This document shows, piece after piece, positions 33,361 through 45,145 of a stretch of DNA of 64,000 bases. The DNA is taken from assembly GCA_009617715.1 (NCBI GenBank), contig VTFK01000072.1, positions 1,426,001 through 1,490,000 on the forward strand, given 5' to 3'. The notes under the pieces are model-generated. The model was not told the DNA's origin. It did not search any database and saw only the letters and a program-made list of their open reading frames with translations. This stretch comes from Plectrocnemia conspersa. Taxonomy: Eukaryota; Arthropoda; Insecta; Trichoptera; Polycentropodidae. The first letter of the stretch is position 1, and every line of letters starts with the position of its first letter. Position numbers and translations under genes: made by a program.

Positions 33361-33805
33361 ACATCGCATTGAAAAACTCCTGGCTAGACACAACAAATGT
33401 ACGCCACCAGACCCCTCTTTTTCCTTCTCACGCGAGCGTCAGGTTTTACGCTGGAAACGACCGATTTGTCTGTTCGTGTATAATGCGTTTTCAAAATGGA
33501 TGTGCAAAATGGTTTCGGTTCTACCAGCGGGCGTGATAGATAGGCCGGCTCCTTTGCAACATAAACAGATATTAATCAAACAATTATGACTAATGACCGA
33601 GGCGCGAGGGGGATACCTAACTGTACTTTTGATTAAAGCTGTTAACGAAACGAGTTTTAGCCGAGGAACAAAAGCACGGGCAGTACCGAAAATGTTTCAC
33701 AAAGCCGCAGATACGAGAAAACATGGTATTAACACTTGGCCCGTGGCAGTTGTCGATCAAAATCCCACCAAAGGGGCCGACGCAATTTTAAATCCAGAAT
33801 AAATT
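33361..33805. other. GC-richer unique block, possible conserved noncoding element
   Basis: Two consecutive plus-strand frames (33206-33589 and 33593-33802) overlap it; neither shows a domain. AT-core words such as CAGATATTAATCAAACAATTATGAC near 33562 in part resemble clustered homeodomain sites. Candidate enhancer. Confidence 0.3.
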
Positions 33806-34719
33806 GGTTATATGGGACTTTCAAATTATTTTAAATATAAATTTTAGAAAAGTTGTGTACCTATTGGGTTGTATAATATATGTATTTTAATTGAAAACAA
33901 ATGTATTGATTATTTTTTTATGTATAGATTAAATGGTTTATCTCATGTCCTTGTGGCGAGTGTGACTAACAAAGAATAAGACAATGACTGACGTACGAAT
34001 TAATGGCCATCTCGGAATCATCAACAAGTAATCAGCTCGAAGGTCTTAACTTGAAGTCGTTGAGCGGCGCGTTGTAGTACATATGGTTGAAATCAGATAA
34101 GCTGATTTTCGGCTCGGTAGACAGGTAAGTCTAAATTGTAGGTCTGGGTCAGCTGACAGTTAATAATTCCCTCGCTGCCCAAACAGTTATAGTGATTCGT
34201 AAAGAACGATCGAATATGGAATGTAGAGCCCCGGAACGAATTTAAATTGTTTTTGACGGGCCTTAAGTAGTCTTGCTTCTGATGTTTATTGTTCTCATGT
34301 GACACATCACTATTTCAACTGTCTAGTTTGCAAATCCCGAATTTTCAGTGACGTCAAATAATTTTAAAATTGAATACACACACTTTAACACTTTAGAAAA
34401 AAATCTATATAAGCCGATTATCATTACAAATGTAATTGATGAAAAAGTTGAAGTATAAATATGCGAGTGTACATGTGAAAACTAAGCATTAATAACTAAA
34501 TTACAGAGTTTACTAGTTGTACTTGTAAGATTGTCGAATAATAAATCAGGAAGAATGCGCGTATACATAAACTGCGTCTGCTTCAGTATAAGAATGCTTA
34601 ATGATACTATTTACTAAGTATGAAAGTAATGCCACTCCTTTAAATTGTAATTACATTTACTAAGTATGAATCTTACATGTCGGTTAAGTGGAAAGCTTTT
34701 ATTTCGACCATGCACCGGT
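33806..34719. other. Mixed stretch with no recognised gene
   Basis: A unique block at 34020-34310 is moderately GC-rich. ATTTACTAAGTATGAA occurs at about 34608 and again at about 34654, a short direct repeat. Confidence 0.4.
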
Positions 34720-35210
34720 CTGTGTAAATAGTTATTTTTTCCACTCAATGGTTCCCTATGGTCTCGAGATCGTTCCGCTCCGGGTGCCGCGTCATTTCCG
34801 GTCATTCATCGGTTTCCGGTCATTCTCGGGGTTACTGCGTCTGTCCTAGCGGCGCCTCGCGTGACCGCTAACTAGCCCCGGATTGATAGCAAGCCGGAGC
34901 TAATTTGTTCCGGGCACCGCGGGGTTGACATCGGCGCTAACGAGCCCGCAGAACGGGGGGTCTTCTGGGACCCCATCGATAATACACCAGGCTCGTCTCG
35001 GCCGGCGAGAATTCGTCCCCTCTCCAAGTCCAAAGGGGCCGACTCGTTTGCAAATTTCCAACCGCTGGACGATATCTGATCGAAGCGTGGATTCGCGCCA
35101 AAAGACTCGTACCCAATACGTCTCGAAAAAAAATGGGGTTCGTGTCTAGATCGCTTGATAAAACGACGAGTAAAACGAAATTCGCACACGATAGATTGTG
35201 CAAATAAATT
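34720..35210. other. GC- and CpG-rich unique block
   Basis: Strong GC peak. TTCCGGTCATTC occurs twice within 30 bases near 34795-34830. Opposed frames of 74-105 codons overlap and lack motifs. Candidate promoter, noncoding exon or conserved element. Confidence 0.3.
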
Positions 35211-36255
35211 AGCTATGGAAACAGGTGCAATTAGGTCGATTCAAGCCGACAATGGTTAGGGTGAGCTATTAAATTTTATGGAAAAGCATCTATAACTAAA
35301 AAATATGTCTATGTGTTGTTTATCACTGCTTACTGTTTGAACCAAATATAAGTTAATTTCGCAAGTAAATTTTAAAGATGTTAACTTTTAAATATCCACC
35401 ATTGCTTCTTATGTTTTACAAAAATAGTTTAAAATATAGGACATGAGACTATATGAGTATCTTATTCTGACAAAGTATCTAACAAATAAAACATTAACAA
35501 GTAAATATTGTTAAGATAACAATAAATATCACTTTCATTCATCCTGAAGGATTACAGACTAAATTTTTTTATTAACTTATTCATTAATCCCTATGCCATA
35601 GTTTGAAAGGTAAACTATCAGTGGAATGTAAATGCCGTGGACATTTATTACACTTAAAATCAGTTATTACTTTTTCCTTATATTTGGTATATTTTTTTAA
35701 AAATGATGTTTATTTTATTGTTTGATTTGTAAGCAGATAATTACATTTCGTCAAATTTAAAACATTGGCGTGGTGAGTAAAAAAAATTCAAAAATAATTA
35801 AAGAGAAATCTCTTAATAAAATGACAACGGAAGAAACGTTAAAAATTTTTTGGTATCAACTACTTATACAATTGTTTTAGAAGGAATTCTAGCGAAAATC
35901 TTAAACAAATAGAAATAAATACCAGCTTATTTTGAATGTAAGGTCTAACAATTAAAGAAATATCTCTGCGTTAATAATCATTAATAATAAGTTAAGAATA
36001 AAATTTTTAAACATAAATATTGGAAAAAAATTGTTCGTTAGAACAATTTTTTGTGTAAAACCATGCGCGTTAGACAATGCGTTATACTCCGTGCAAATAA
36101 TTTCACTTTTAATGCGTATATAAATTTCATGGGTGTGTCCAAGAAGCGATGCAATTAGATAGCCAATATCCACATCTGCGATTATCAAAAGCTGTCATGA
36201 ATCAATTTTCTGAGACACAGAGCGACAAAAGGCACATTTAAGGCAGATGGGGAAC
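35211..36255. other. AT-rich stretch, nothing recognised
   Basis: No feature identified. Confidence 0.5.
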
Positions 36256-36259
36256 TATC

Positions 36260-36490
36260 TACCAGGAGAGATTATTTGTAATATATCAGCGGATTGTCCA
36301 GAATCATCACAAGAACAGATCACGATAGATCACAACCGACAATAATTCAACTATACACTCCAGCGAAGACTGCCATTTCGACTTCACCGCCGAATAGCAA
36401 GAGCTGCATTTCCAATTATATGTGGTAATTAATATATGCTTATAAAAGAAACTACTATTAGCTTATCCGGCGTCTATTTGGATCTTTAAT
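36260..36490. repeat. Dispersed repeat family of unknown type, copy 2
   Basis: Same-orientation partner of 24905-25140; shares the CCGACAATAATTCAACT and CTCCAGCGAAGACTG blocks and the CATTTC..TATATGTGGTAAT end region. Class unknown. Confidence 0.65.
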
Positions 36491-36889
36491 CGCCTATATA
36501 TTATATAACACTAGCTACAAATAATATACGTGATTAATAATATTTTCAGTACAAATCGCCAAAAAATCTACAAAAAACCATATTTTTTTTTGGAACTTTT
36601 CAGATTACATTTAAAAACTATTCTAATAAGAAATATCTTGATTAAAACATACATTTAAAACTATCTACATTTATAAATGTGTTATTTAAAAGCAAGTTTC
36701 TATTATTTGCTATTTTACCAAAAATTATTTAGGTATAAAAAATCTATATTCGTTTCAAAGCAGAATTCAGTCAGAACTAAAGTTTACTTTTGAGTTATTA
36801 TTTTGATAGTTCGTCAATTTACTAAAATTTAGAAAGAATTTACGAATTTATGATTGGAAAAATGCAGAAAGAGGTGTATTTTTTTTATT
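36491..36889. other. AT-rich spacer
   Basis: No feature seen. Confidence 0.4.
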
Positions 36890-37170
36890 GTATTTTTAAT
36901 ACAAATTTGACTATTATTACTTTACAAGTAATCCAATTATGAACATTTTACAAACAATAATTATACCATTAAATAATATAATAAAAAAAATTGTGCACAC
37001 CTAAAATGAATTAGCACTATCCCATATAATTCATAGCTACCGCCGAAAACATCCTTGTGTTTTGCAAGCTCGTTGAGAAACTGGATGCCTCATGCAAGAG
37101 AAGCATTTTCAAGCGTGACGGGCAAGAAGTAGGGACGCGATCGGGTCTATCTAGGGCACTTAAGGTTACA
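36890..37170 (-). mobile_element. LINE 3' end, jockey-like family copy
   Basis: Minus-strand copy of the family at 10136-12110. Translation near 37080-37145 gives RSRPYFLPVTLENASLA, matching SRSRPLFLPV and LANSSLAKA of the larger copy, i.e. the last part of ORF2, interrupted by a stop. The 3' UTR shares ACAAACAATAATTATA and ACCTAAAATGAAT words with the copy at 24385-24620. It is truncated at both ends. Confidence 0.8.
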
Positions 37171-37500
37171 AATCTGATCTACTGGCATCTTGATTTTAAT
37201 TCAGAAAAACGTAAAATTCTGACGAGTCAAATATTATTTATATAAAATTAAAATAAAGGGGAATTCAGATTGGTTTAAAAAATAAGCAATTAAGATTCAA
37301 AATGGTTTAAAAAATAAGTAAATAATTAAAATTTCTAATGGATAAATATTTTAAATTGCCGGAAATATTTGCCGGAGTCTATCGGAAACTGCCTTTTCTT
37401 AATGCTTATTTTTGTTGCAACATTGGTACATCATTCTTTATGTGGAAAATAAATGTTCATGATGATGATACTGTTGTTAATTGCTTCGCATTAATTTTCT
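37171..37500. other. AT-rich spacer
   Basis: Contains GATTCAAAATGGTTTAAAAAATAAG-type words repeated at about 37270 and 37293 (a short tandem-like repeat). No gene. Confidence 0.4.
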
Positions 37501-37504
37501 AAAC

Positions 37505-38065
37505 GACATAAATATACACGCGAGTAGTACAAACCATCAAGATGCACAACACTCGTCGAGAAATTAAACCAAACACCGCGGGAGGTCACGCGTTGGTCGC
37601 GTTAGATTTTATTTATTTCAATAATAAGCACCGGCGGTCCATAAATAATCGTCGGGCATCATAGTAGTAAAAATATAATATCGATGCGATCTCCCCGCTC
37701 ACCTAAATCACCGTTGACATTTCGTACATCTCGTCCGCGAGCTCTTGACATATCACGCGAGAGCCAAAGATTAACCTTTGCGGTGTCGATATTTATTTTA
37801 GCCGATATTTATGTATCTGGTTACGTACTACCCCACCGAGACATGGAGGTATGCATCTGGGCTATTCGTCATCGTCGTCAGCATTTCGCCGGTGAAATTT
37901 ATGGATAATTCGCTTTGCATCATCATAGGCGTATCGCGGCCACGAGTCCGATTGGCCAATTCGCATTTCGGAGATAGAAAATTCCCACATAAATCTACGG
38001 TGGATTATGCGTCCATAAGTCATGGCGAATTAAACGGGTAACGAATAGACGTGACGAGCGTTGCA
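37505..38065. promoter_or_regulatory. Unique GC-richer block, enhancer-like
   Basis: Contains repeated ATAAAT/TTTATG words in different contexts (TCCATAAATAATCG near 37640, AATTTATGGATAATTCG near 37897, TCCATAAGTCATGG near 38012) and a CTTTG-type site. These resemble Hox/Cdx-like binding sites. Two overlapping plus-strand frames of about 75 codons have no motif. Regulatory function is inferred. Confidence 0.3.
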
Positions 38066-39200
38066 TTATCTTAATTGCGGCGTTCGACATACATTTTTAA
38101 TAATATATATTTTATGAATTATTTCATTGGCTAATTACAACTTTTGGAATGTAATGAAAATATTATAAGCGAATTATTTTATATCTGTGACTTATGTATT
38201 TTTATCTGTGACTTATATATTTGTAGAAAAAGAAATAAACGCTATGGCTTTGTCGAAGCATTATACACAATGCTATGACATCATTGTCAATATTTATTGA
38301 AAGTCTTTTTCTTTTGTAGTGTGTTGCGGATAAATTTAGAATAACATTTTTAAACCGTGATTTTTTACAAATACTGCATGAAAAAACAAGACTACGATTT
38401 TTAAGCAAAATAACTATCAAATATTTTTTAACGATCCTCCTAATATTATAATGAATATTTCTTTCTACAAACTATGCAGTAAGCTCAGAAATGGTAATAA
38501 CGATTCCACTGCAAATGAGTAGCCATAGATAAACTGCATTAATTACTGAAATCGACAATTAGTTTCGAAAATTGTTTTAAATGTTAAGACTGAATAATAA
38601 GTAAAGAAATCGCCAGATTAACACAAATAAAAAATAATGAAAAAAACGTGAGTAGTTTTAGAGAAGATTTAAATTTTATTTAAAGTATAGATGCTTAGAT
38701 TCGAATGAAAGGTTTAATTTTTAAACTGTATTCAAAAAATTATAATATTATAATAATAATAGTATAATAAGAAAACTTTAAGGCAGTGATCAAACTGTAA
38801 TATATTGCAATTATATGATTTTTTATTGTTGTTGAAGAACATAATATATGTTTTTAATGAGACATTAAATTTAAAGTTTAAATATATGTACTGTATTTAA
38901 AAAAGCTTCTGGACACTTTAAAACTATCTTTGTTTTAACTTAAAAAATTGGATTAATTATAATCTTTACAAAAATATTTTACACGCAGATTTATTGATTT
39001 ACGAAAACATTTTTAATATATTTTTCGGCCTGACATTAAATAGTTACAAAATAAATAAGCATTATTTTTTTAAGCATTTAGTATTGGATTTGAATTCGAA
39101 TCGAATTTAACAATTCTGAAATTTTACTTAAAAATACCAAAGATGAAATTATGTAAAACAAAGATTATCTTGGCATAATAATCTATTATCTTGGCATAAT
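38066..39200. other. AT-rich stretch with short direct repeats
   Basis: TATCTGTGACTTAT is repeated 22 bp apart at about 38180-38222, and ATTATCTTGGCATAATAA is nearly repeated at 39164-39200. No gene seen. Confidence 0.5.
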
Positions 39201-39204
39201 AACC

Positions 39205-39350
39205 GAATACATAGTAGCGTTCGCTCTTTGTGGTTTCGGTACAATGGACTACTGTGAACAAACATTTTCAATTATGATACATATTATAAACTCTTATCGA
39301 AATTGTTCATCCAAATCAAACATCCAAAATTGAAGCTCCTGGGATAATGT
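39205..39350 (+). pseudogene. hAT-type transposase relic, short C-terminal fragment
   Basis: One plus-strand frame reads GFGTMDYCEQTFSIM then IHIINSYRN, corresponding to the CEQTFS core of the hAT dimerisation region, followed by a stop. The upstream part is too decayed to read. Related in type to the relic at 14.2-14.8 kb. Confidence 0.75.
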
Positions 39351-39439
39351 TTGTTAACTAATTTTTTTTATTGTTTATGTTTTTATTGTAGCGTATATAA
39401 GTCTTAACCTTGGAATAAGAGGGTTTTATTAAGATTGTG

Positions 39440-39910
39440 TTAAAATGAAATATGCAACAATTTAGAAGTGTTGTCCGTGGGTGCATCCGTAGTATGTCGG
39501 TTTGCTATGGATGTCGGACTGGAATCGAGAATGAAAAGAGAGAAGCAGCGGCTTCTGCGGTTTTCGCTGATCCGAAATTAAGTCAGCCTCTTCTTAGTTG
39601 TAGTCAAGTAAGTGCTTTTGAATATCTAATGCTTTGAAATTAGAAATATATATTTTAGTGAGAATGCCAGGTGAATTATCTCTGAGAAGTAAAGTGATTC
39701 TTGGTTGCCCGCATTCCCGTATTCAATGGGAGAATTTTTTGTCCGCTTCTTTTCAGTGGGACGATCAAGGTTTTATTTTTAATAAATTGCCGCTCTATCC
39801 CGAATGCATGCGTTACCTTTTCACGAGTCAACGGATATTTTAATCCTTTCTGGGTTATGGCGCGTTCTCAGAAACTTAGGTTGTTAAAAGGTTTGCTACT
39901 GTGATGTCCC
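39440..39910 (+). other. Two adjacent short frames, possibly decayed coding sequence
   Basis: A frame starting at 39452 (MQQFRSVVRGCIRSM is its start) runs 52 codons to a donor-like CAA/GTAAGT at 39608. A second frame at 39634-39843 includes CPHSRIQWENFLSASFQWD. An acceptor-like TATTTTAG ends at 39658, but splicing there puts a TGA in frame at once, so the two do not form a simple gene. Balanced composition next to a hAT relic suggests decayed element or retrocopy sequence. Function unknown. Confidence 0.25.
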
Positions 39911-40365
39911 ATTTTAACAAATAAACTAATTTTTTCACAGACGGGCAAAACACTTTTTCACAAGTCAATCTGGCCTTTTTATGATTTAATTATGCACGAG
40001 TTAATCCCTCTAATTGTAAATAGAAGAGCCCGAGTTAATGAACTCGACAACCTTAGTTGATAAGCACGACGTGTATTATTATAGTCCAATAAAATTGTCT
40101 TTATATAATTTTACTAATTTGATTACAATGGCAGGTAGAATCCAGTTCATTAAAATGGCTATTTTGTAGCACTCCAGTGTATTTATTACTTTAGCCCAAT
40201 TCTACGGAATATCATTCGAATGAATTTTTTGTTCCTTTCCAAGAGCTTTTAATGTACAAATTCAGTTATCTCAAAGTTATGTTAACATGTGCTAACATCC
40301 GTTCTCATAGCTCTCAAATAATTATATCAAATCAACTTTTAACAAATTAACAACGATTCAACAGG
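39911..40365. other. AT-rich spacer
   Basis: No feature seen. Confidence 0.4.
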
Positions 40366-40369
40366 TGTT

Positions 40370-40830
40370 TTTTGGCGAGAATCGTCGGCCGTAACAGAGA
40401 ACACCGAAACAATTAATAAAAACGAACGAGATGCGTCGACAAGCGGCGGTTTTCCAACATTTCCGCCGCCAAAAAACGAACGAAAGAAATACACAGCCAC
40501 ACTAAATCTCTGCTAACGAGCAAACATCGCGAGGGTTAACCATAATGAATTATTTGAAATGTTAATTATCGCTCAAAACGCGGCCTTTCCGAGCCGCTAT
40601 CTTCTCTCAGGATCTCAACATTGCAATTATCTCATTACCCAATTATATTTGGGTTTCCAAGATTGCGAAAAACGCAAACCGGCCGTCGTACTTCGTGTCG
40701 AGAACAAAATTCGTGCAGAGTCGACTCTGCGCACCTGAGTAGCGTATCCGAAGATAAGAAAGTTACAGAAAGACTGATCGATTGTGTTGATCCCTAAAGT
40801 TGTCAATGGAGACAGTTTATTACGAATCAT
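40370..40830. other. GC-richer unique block, possible conserved noncoding element
   Basis: Block with CpG words and TAAT cores (CATAATGAATTATTTG near 40540). A 67-codon minus-strand frame has no motif. Candidate regulatory DNA. Confidence 0.3.
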
Positions 40831-43535
40831 AAAAATAAACTACAATTAATTAAAAATATGTATATTCAACGTATACTCTAGCCCTTCTACAGTATAAATA
40901 AATAGTGTACTAAATTAAAACGCATGATATCCTTTTTCATATTTTTAAATAGGATAAGTGGGAATGGACACATGGCGCAGAGACACCTGCTTTTTAATGG
41001 GTGTAAAATACGCGACAGTGGCCCATAACCAGTGTATCGCGTGCAATCAATGGATCATGCGTAATTTTAAATTACACAGTATTTCTTAACATTGCTGTTA
41101 TTTAAATAAAAATATTTTCTTGAAAATTTATCGCTTTTCGCCACAACAAGCAGATGTTTTTAGAAAGTCAATGTTGCACTTTCATTATCGCTTTTAGTAA
41201 TTTGTCATTATAAAGTTGGTAACCCGAGTTAATTGTCTGGGTGAAAGAAGGAAAACATGTTATAAACCGCACTAAAGTACTTGAACGTATATATCAAGAT
41301 ATTTTTAAAATACCTTAATGACAACTTGAATTTAAAATATAACTTAATAAAAATAAAAATATATCATGAAAAATATTGTATTGGTTTGAAACAAAGCTTT
41401 TAGTCATATTTTTAAGAAATAAAATACAATATATATGTATGTATGTATGTCTCAATTTTCTTATTTATCAATTTTTCATCCCAATTGGCGATGATTTATG
41501 ATTGGTTAACAAATTATCTATGATCATTTATTAGTCATAACCATTTAATAACCGTTTGATTAATGTTGCTATTCGAGAAATTTTCGAGAATAATGCTAAA
41601 TTGAGAAATCTCATTTCACGAGAAACTTTGCTGTGGTTTTGTTGCAAATTATTTTTTTCGAATATTTTTCAATGTATTACAACCGCTGCATTGTTTTACA
41701 TAGCTGCATAAAAAGGGTGGGTCCGTGCCAGATGCTTAAAAATATGCGTGCCTTTTTAGAAGCTTTTATTAATAATTAAATTGAACGGCAAAAAATTGTT
41801 TACGATTTTCCCAACTACTTAAATTTGCTTAGTAGTCAAATAACTTCAATAATAATAAGATAAAAAAAAACGCTTTGGGTAAGAATTGGTAGATTGCAAA
41901 AATGTATCAAATGCTTGCTTTCTACAGAGTTTCGCCGTAAAATTTTCCTGTCGGCGTACTTAATCTATCGGTTTTTATCTGTTCGAAATATGAAAAATAT
42001 AAAGTAGCAATAGTTGTTGTTGGTAATTTTATCTACGATTCGGGTATAATTTCGACGCTCTGAAGCAGATCGATCCGTTCTGGTCCTTCGATTATTTGTA
42101 TAATATAGTATAACAAATCATCATTAACCGATTGAAATATGTTCTTTTCAATGATGATACTTATTCTTTGTTCAACAATAATATAAAGATATTTACAATA
42201 TTATACCGTAATATTAAAATCACACAACACATTACATCAGTTTTTCAGGTATCAAAATTTCTCAATAGAGAAGTGAAAAAGAGACGAAGAAAATCGAGTA
42301 GGAAGTGAAAAAGAGGATTTTCAATTCTCGAGAAATAAAAATCATCGAAAAGCCATAACATAAAAAGTGCCTAAATTTGATCCTTCAATAAACCAATAAA
42401 AAACATTATTGAGTGAATATATTTTTGAAGATTTTAGCGCAATAACAATACGTCATAATTATTCAATTTAAATAAGTATTTTAAAATAGCTTTTATTTTT
42501 AATGGCTATAACCAAGTTATTATTCACATACTAAAAAATACACAGGTAGCTATATAATAAATATATATACATATTAACATAACATCGCATAATAAATCAA
42601 CGCAAGTAAACGAAGAAAAATGCATTAATAAAGATATAAACAGTGTAAAAATTTCGAGCTTATTACAGAACAATTAAAAATTCCCAAGATATTAATCATT
42701 CCAAAAATTAGCACGCTTACCGACCACCATTGTATTATAATAAATTCAATTCTAAAAAGAGCATTGTGAGCTTAATCGTGATAATTCTCGAGCCGAACAA
42801 TGGCAAGTGGCGATTGGCAACAATTTAATGACCGACTGACGAATTTGGTCATTAACGTTCATCTAACGATAAAAAATCGAACGAAAGTTATTTTGTGCGA
42901 GTTAAAAATGTAAATAAATAAAACGGCTCTAATAAGATAGCGTAAATAATTGTTTTCAGCCTGCCCACGCGAAGCCGTCTTAACCAAATAAAGAAAATTG
43001 TTAAAAAATACTACAAAAAAAAAAAACAGTTCGTTCACCTTCTATCGACGTTTAGACCACCGTAAAATAAGTGCTTTAGTTACTTTTAGAACCATAACAG
43101 TGAAACGATAAATTCATAGACACGGCACAGAACCTATATTTAAGTATTATTCACAAAATATATAACGATCGATTAAAAAGCGTTAAAAACAATCTGATAA
43201 CCTTTGAATTAGCTCGGTCAGATTTTAGATTGGGTTAATGTTTTAATCACTGGCATTATTCAAAGATCTGCGGATGTGATACGACAAAATTGACAACTTG
43301 AAAGTTATATCAATGATTTTGACCTACAAATGGAGTGCATTAAAAATGTAATAAATTATCTGATACTGTAAATAATGAAATAAAAAATGTAAAATATAAT
43401 TATGAGTACTAAAATTTAAATTTAGAGCAACTTTTATAATAATAGTATGTTATGACATTTATTCTCAAGATAATTAATTGTCAAGCATTGTTACTGTTTC
43501 GTTTAACATTTAACGATGATAATACTCAGTTAGTT
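40831..43535. other. Long AT-rich stretch, nothing recognised
   Basis: A short TATG microsatellite (about 41432-41449) and otherwise AT-rich sequence. A minus-strand donor-like GGTCG/GTAAGC near 42714 follows a possible 31-nt segment with ATGGTGGTCG; too small to call. Confidence 0.5.
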
Positions 43536-43539
43536 AATA

Positions 43540-43885
43540 CCGTAGTTTAACCCGCAGCGCTTGGTGATTTATAAGATTAACATCGGTTGAAAAGTTGAAA
43601 ACAGCCACCCGGTTACGCACAGCGCGAGCTTTCGTGGGAGCTTTTATTGTTCGCATTGTCTTATTTAATGAATTTCTTCGCCAAAACGACTACCAAACCG
43701 AATCTGACCAAACCATCGCCATCGAGCAACAATGGCGTCGTTATTTAAAATTAAAAAGCCAAACCGGGCACACACAGAGCTGAATAATTACCGGACATTA
43801 ATTACCGTACCTCGGAAAAGCTCCACTAATTTTGACGTATGGCTGCCAACGTCATTTGGGAACCATACCCGTATAAATTTCTTGC
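43540..43885. other. GC-richer unique block, possible conserved noncoding element
   Basis: Unique, with a 62-codon frame lacking motifs and words such as GAATAATTACCGGACATTAATTACCG in part. Candidate regulatory DNA. Confidence 0.3.
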
Positions 43886-44795
43886 ATAAGCAGCAATTTT
43901 TATTTTGATAATAAAATAAACGAAGTATATTAAGAGCGAATTTACATTAGAACCAGAAGATAATTATCACCCGGCGCTAATGACGAAATTAAATGTAAAT
44001 CAAAATAACATAATAGCAAACGAGAAAATTAAACTGAGATCGAGTTCTGACATGAAATATTTTAATGTCAAAAATATTTTTTTTTCATAAATTATGGATC
44101 TTTCATAAGAGATCGGGACATCTGCCTGAATCATTTAGAGCGCTTAATATTTAAAATAATCAAATTAATTAACGGTATTATTGATCCTATTTTAGTAAAA
44201 TTAATTTAATTTAAATTAAATAAATACATATTCGTAAAGTAAAGATACAAGGCGAGTAAAAATATAAGTGATTTTTTTACTTAATTGTTACAATATCGGT
44301 AAATTACAGGGTTCATAAGGATTGAGTCGTAATAATGTTTTGCTTTCTGTGCGTGTTCTTAAAAAGTGCGGTAAAATAAATTCATCGCATAATTTTTGTG
44401 TTAAATGATAACAATACCAATAAGCTAAATGGTATTATGAATTTTGAGCAAAAATAAGAAATATTACTGATAAAGAAAATTATGAAAAATGTTTAATAAG
44501 GACTTGATAAATCTAGGTGACCTAAATTAAAAATATTTTATAATGTTAAATCGGAATTTTATCAGTAATAACTAAAAGTTATTTTAAATGCTCTTAGCAT
44601 CTAGAAATTCCCAAAAGTATCATATATCTACATAGTGATTTAGATACAATTTGTAAAATATTTTAAAATGTAAATTAAGTAAATTCTGTGCATTAAAAAC
44701 AAATAAACTCTTGTTTATTTAATACAAGAAGCAGCAACATAACTATGTAATAAGATTATATTTTAGAACTGGCAGTATAACAAACAAACTTAGCT
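43886..44795. other. AT-rich stretch, nothing recognised
   Basis: No feature identified. Confidence 0.5.
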
Positions 44796-44799
44796 CCAT

Positions 44800-45145
44800 T
44801 CCGCCTGATAAATATGTGTACATATTTCATTATCGTCTACGCGGCAGCGATGATAACCTAGGAGAAAATTATTGCCGTCATCATCTCCGTTCAAATTCGA
44901 ACATCACGCTTTCCACGACGTAACGAATTGGAAACGCGTCGTAAATGCCGACGCCGAATGAGTCGTTTCGTATGAAATATGACTAGCAAGAGCTTTAACG
45001 AGGTCGTTAATTAGCTCGAAGGTCGCGTGTACAGTACCGCGGCAATTAACATTAAAATTTATATTGTTCGCGGTGTGGTACCGCTCGGATTAGGGATGTG
45101 GTTGTTTCTGGCATCACTCACAAAAGGCTGTCAGCGAACAAGGTG
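44800..45145. other. GC-richer unique block, possible conserved noncoding element
   Basis: CpG-containing block (for example GGAAACGCGTCGTAAATGCC near 44930) with GTTAATTAGCTCG near 45006. No coding frame. Confidence 0.3.

Noticed and set aside
33206..33802. Two consecutive plus-strand frames of 127 and 69 codons
   Set aside because: No domain motifs, stop between them and composition following the underlying DNA; better explained as a GC-richer noncoding block.
37684..37908. Minus-strand exon ending at a GTGAGC donor near 37697
   Set aside because: Donor is good, but the leading frame has no acceptor and its phase does not fit the 32.9-kb exon.
39452..39843. Two-exon gene spliced at 39608/39658
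   Set aside because: The 51-nt intron is very short and the join puts TGA in frame as the first codon of the second part.
42710..42760. 31-nt minus-strand microexon with ATGGTGGTCG
   Set aside because: Too short to judge; joining it to the 32.9-kb exon gives an immediate short frame with a stop.
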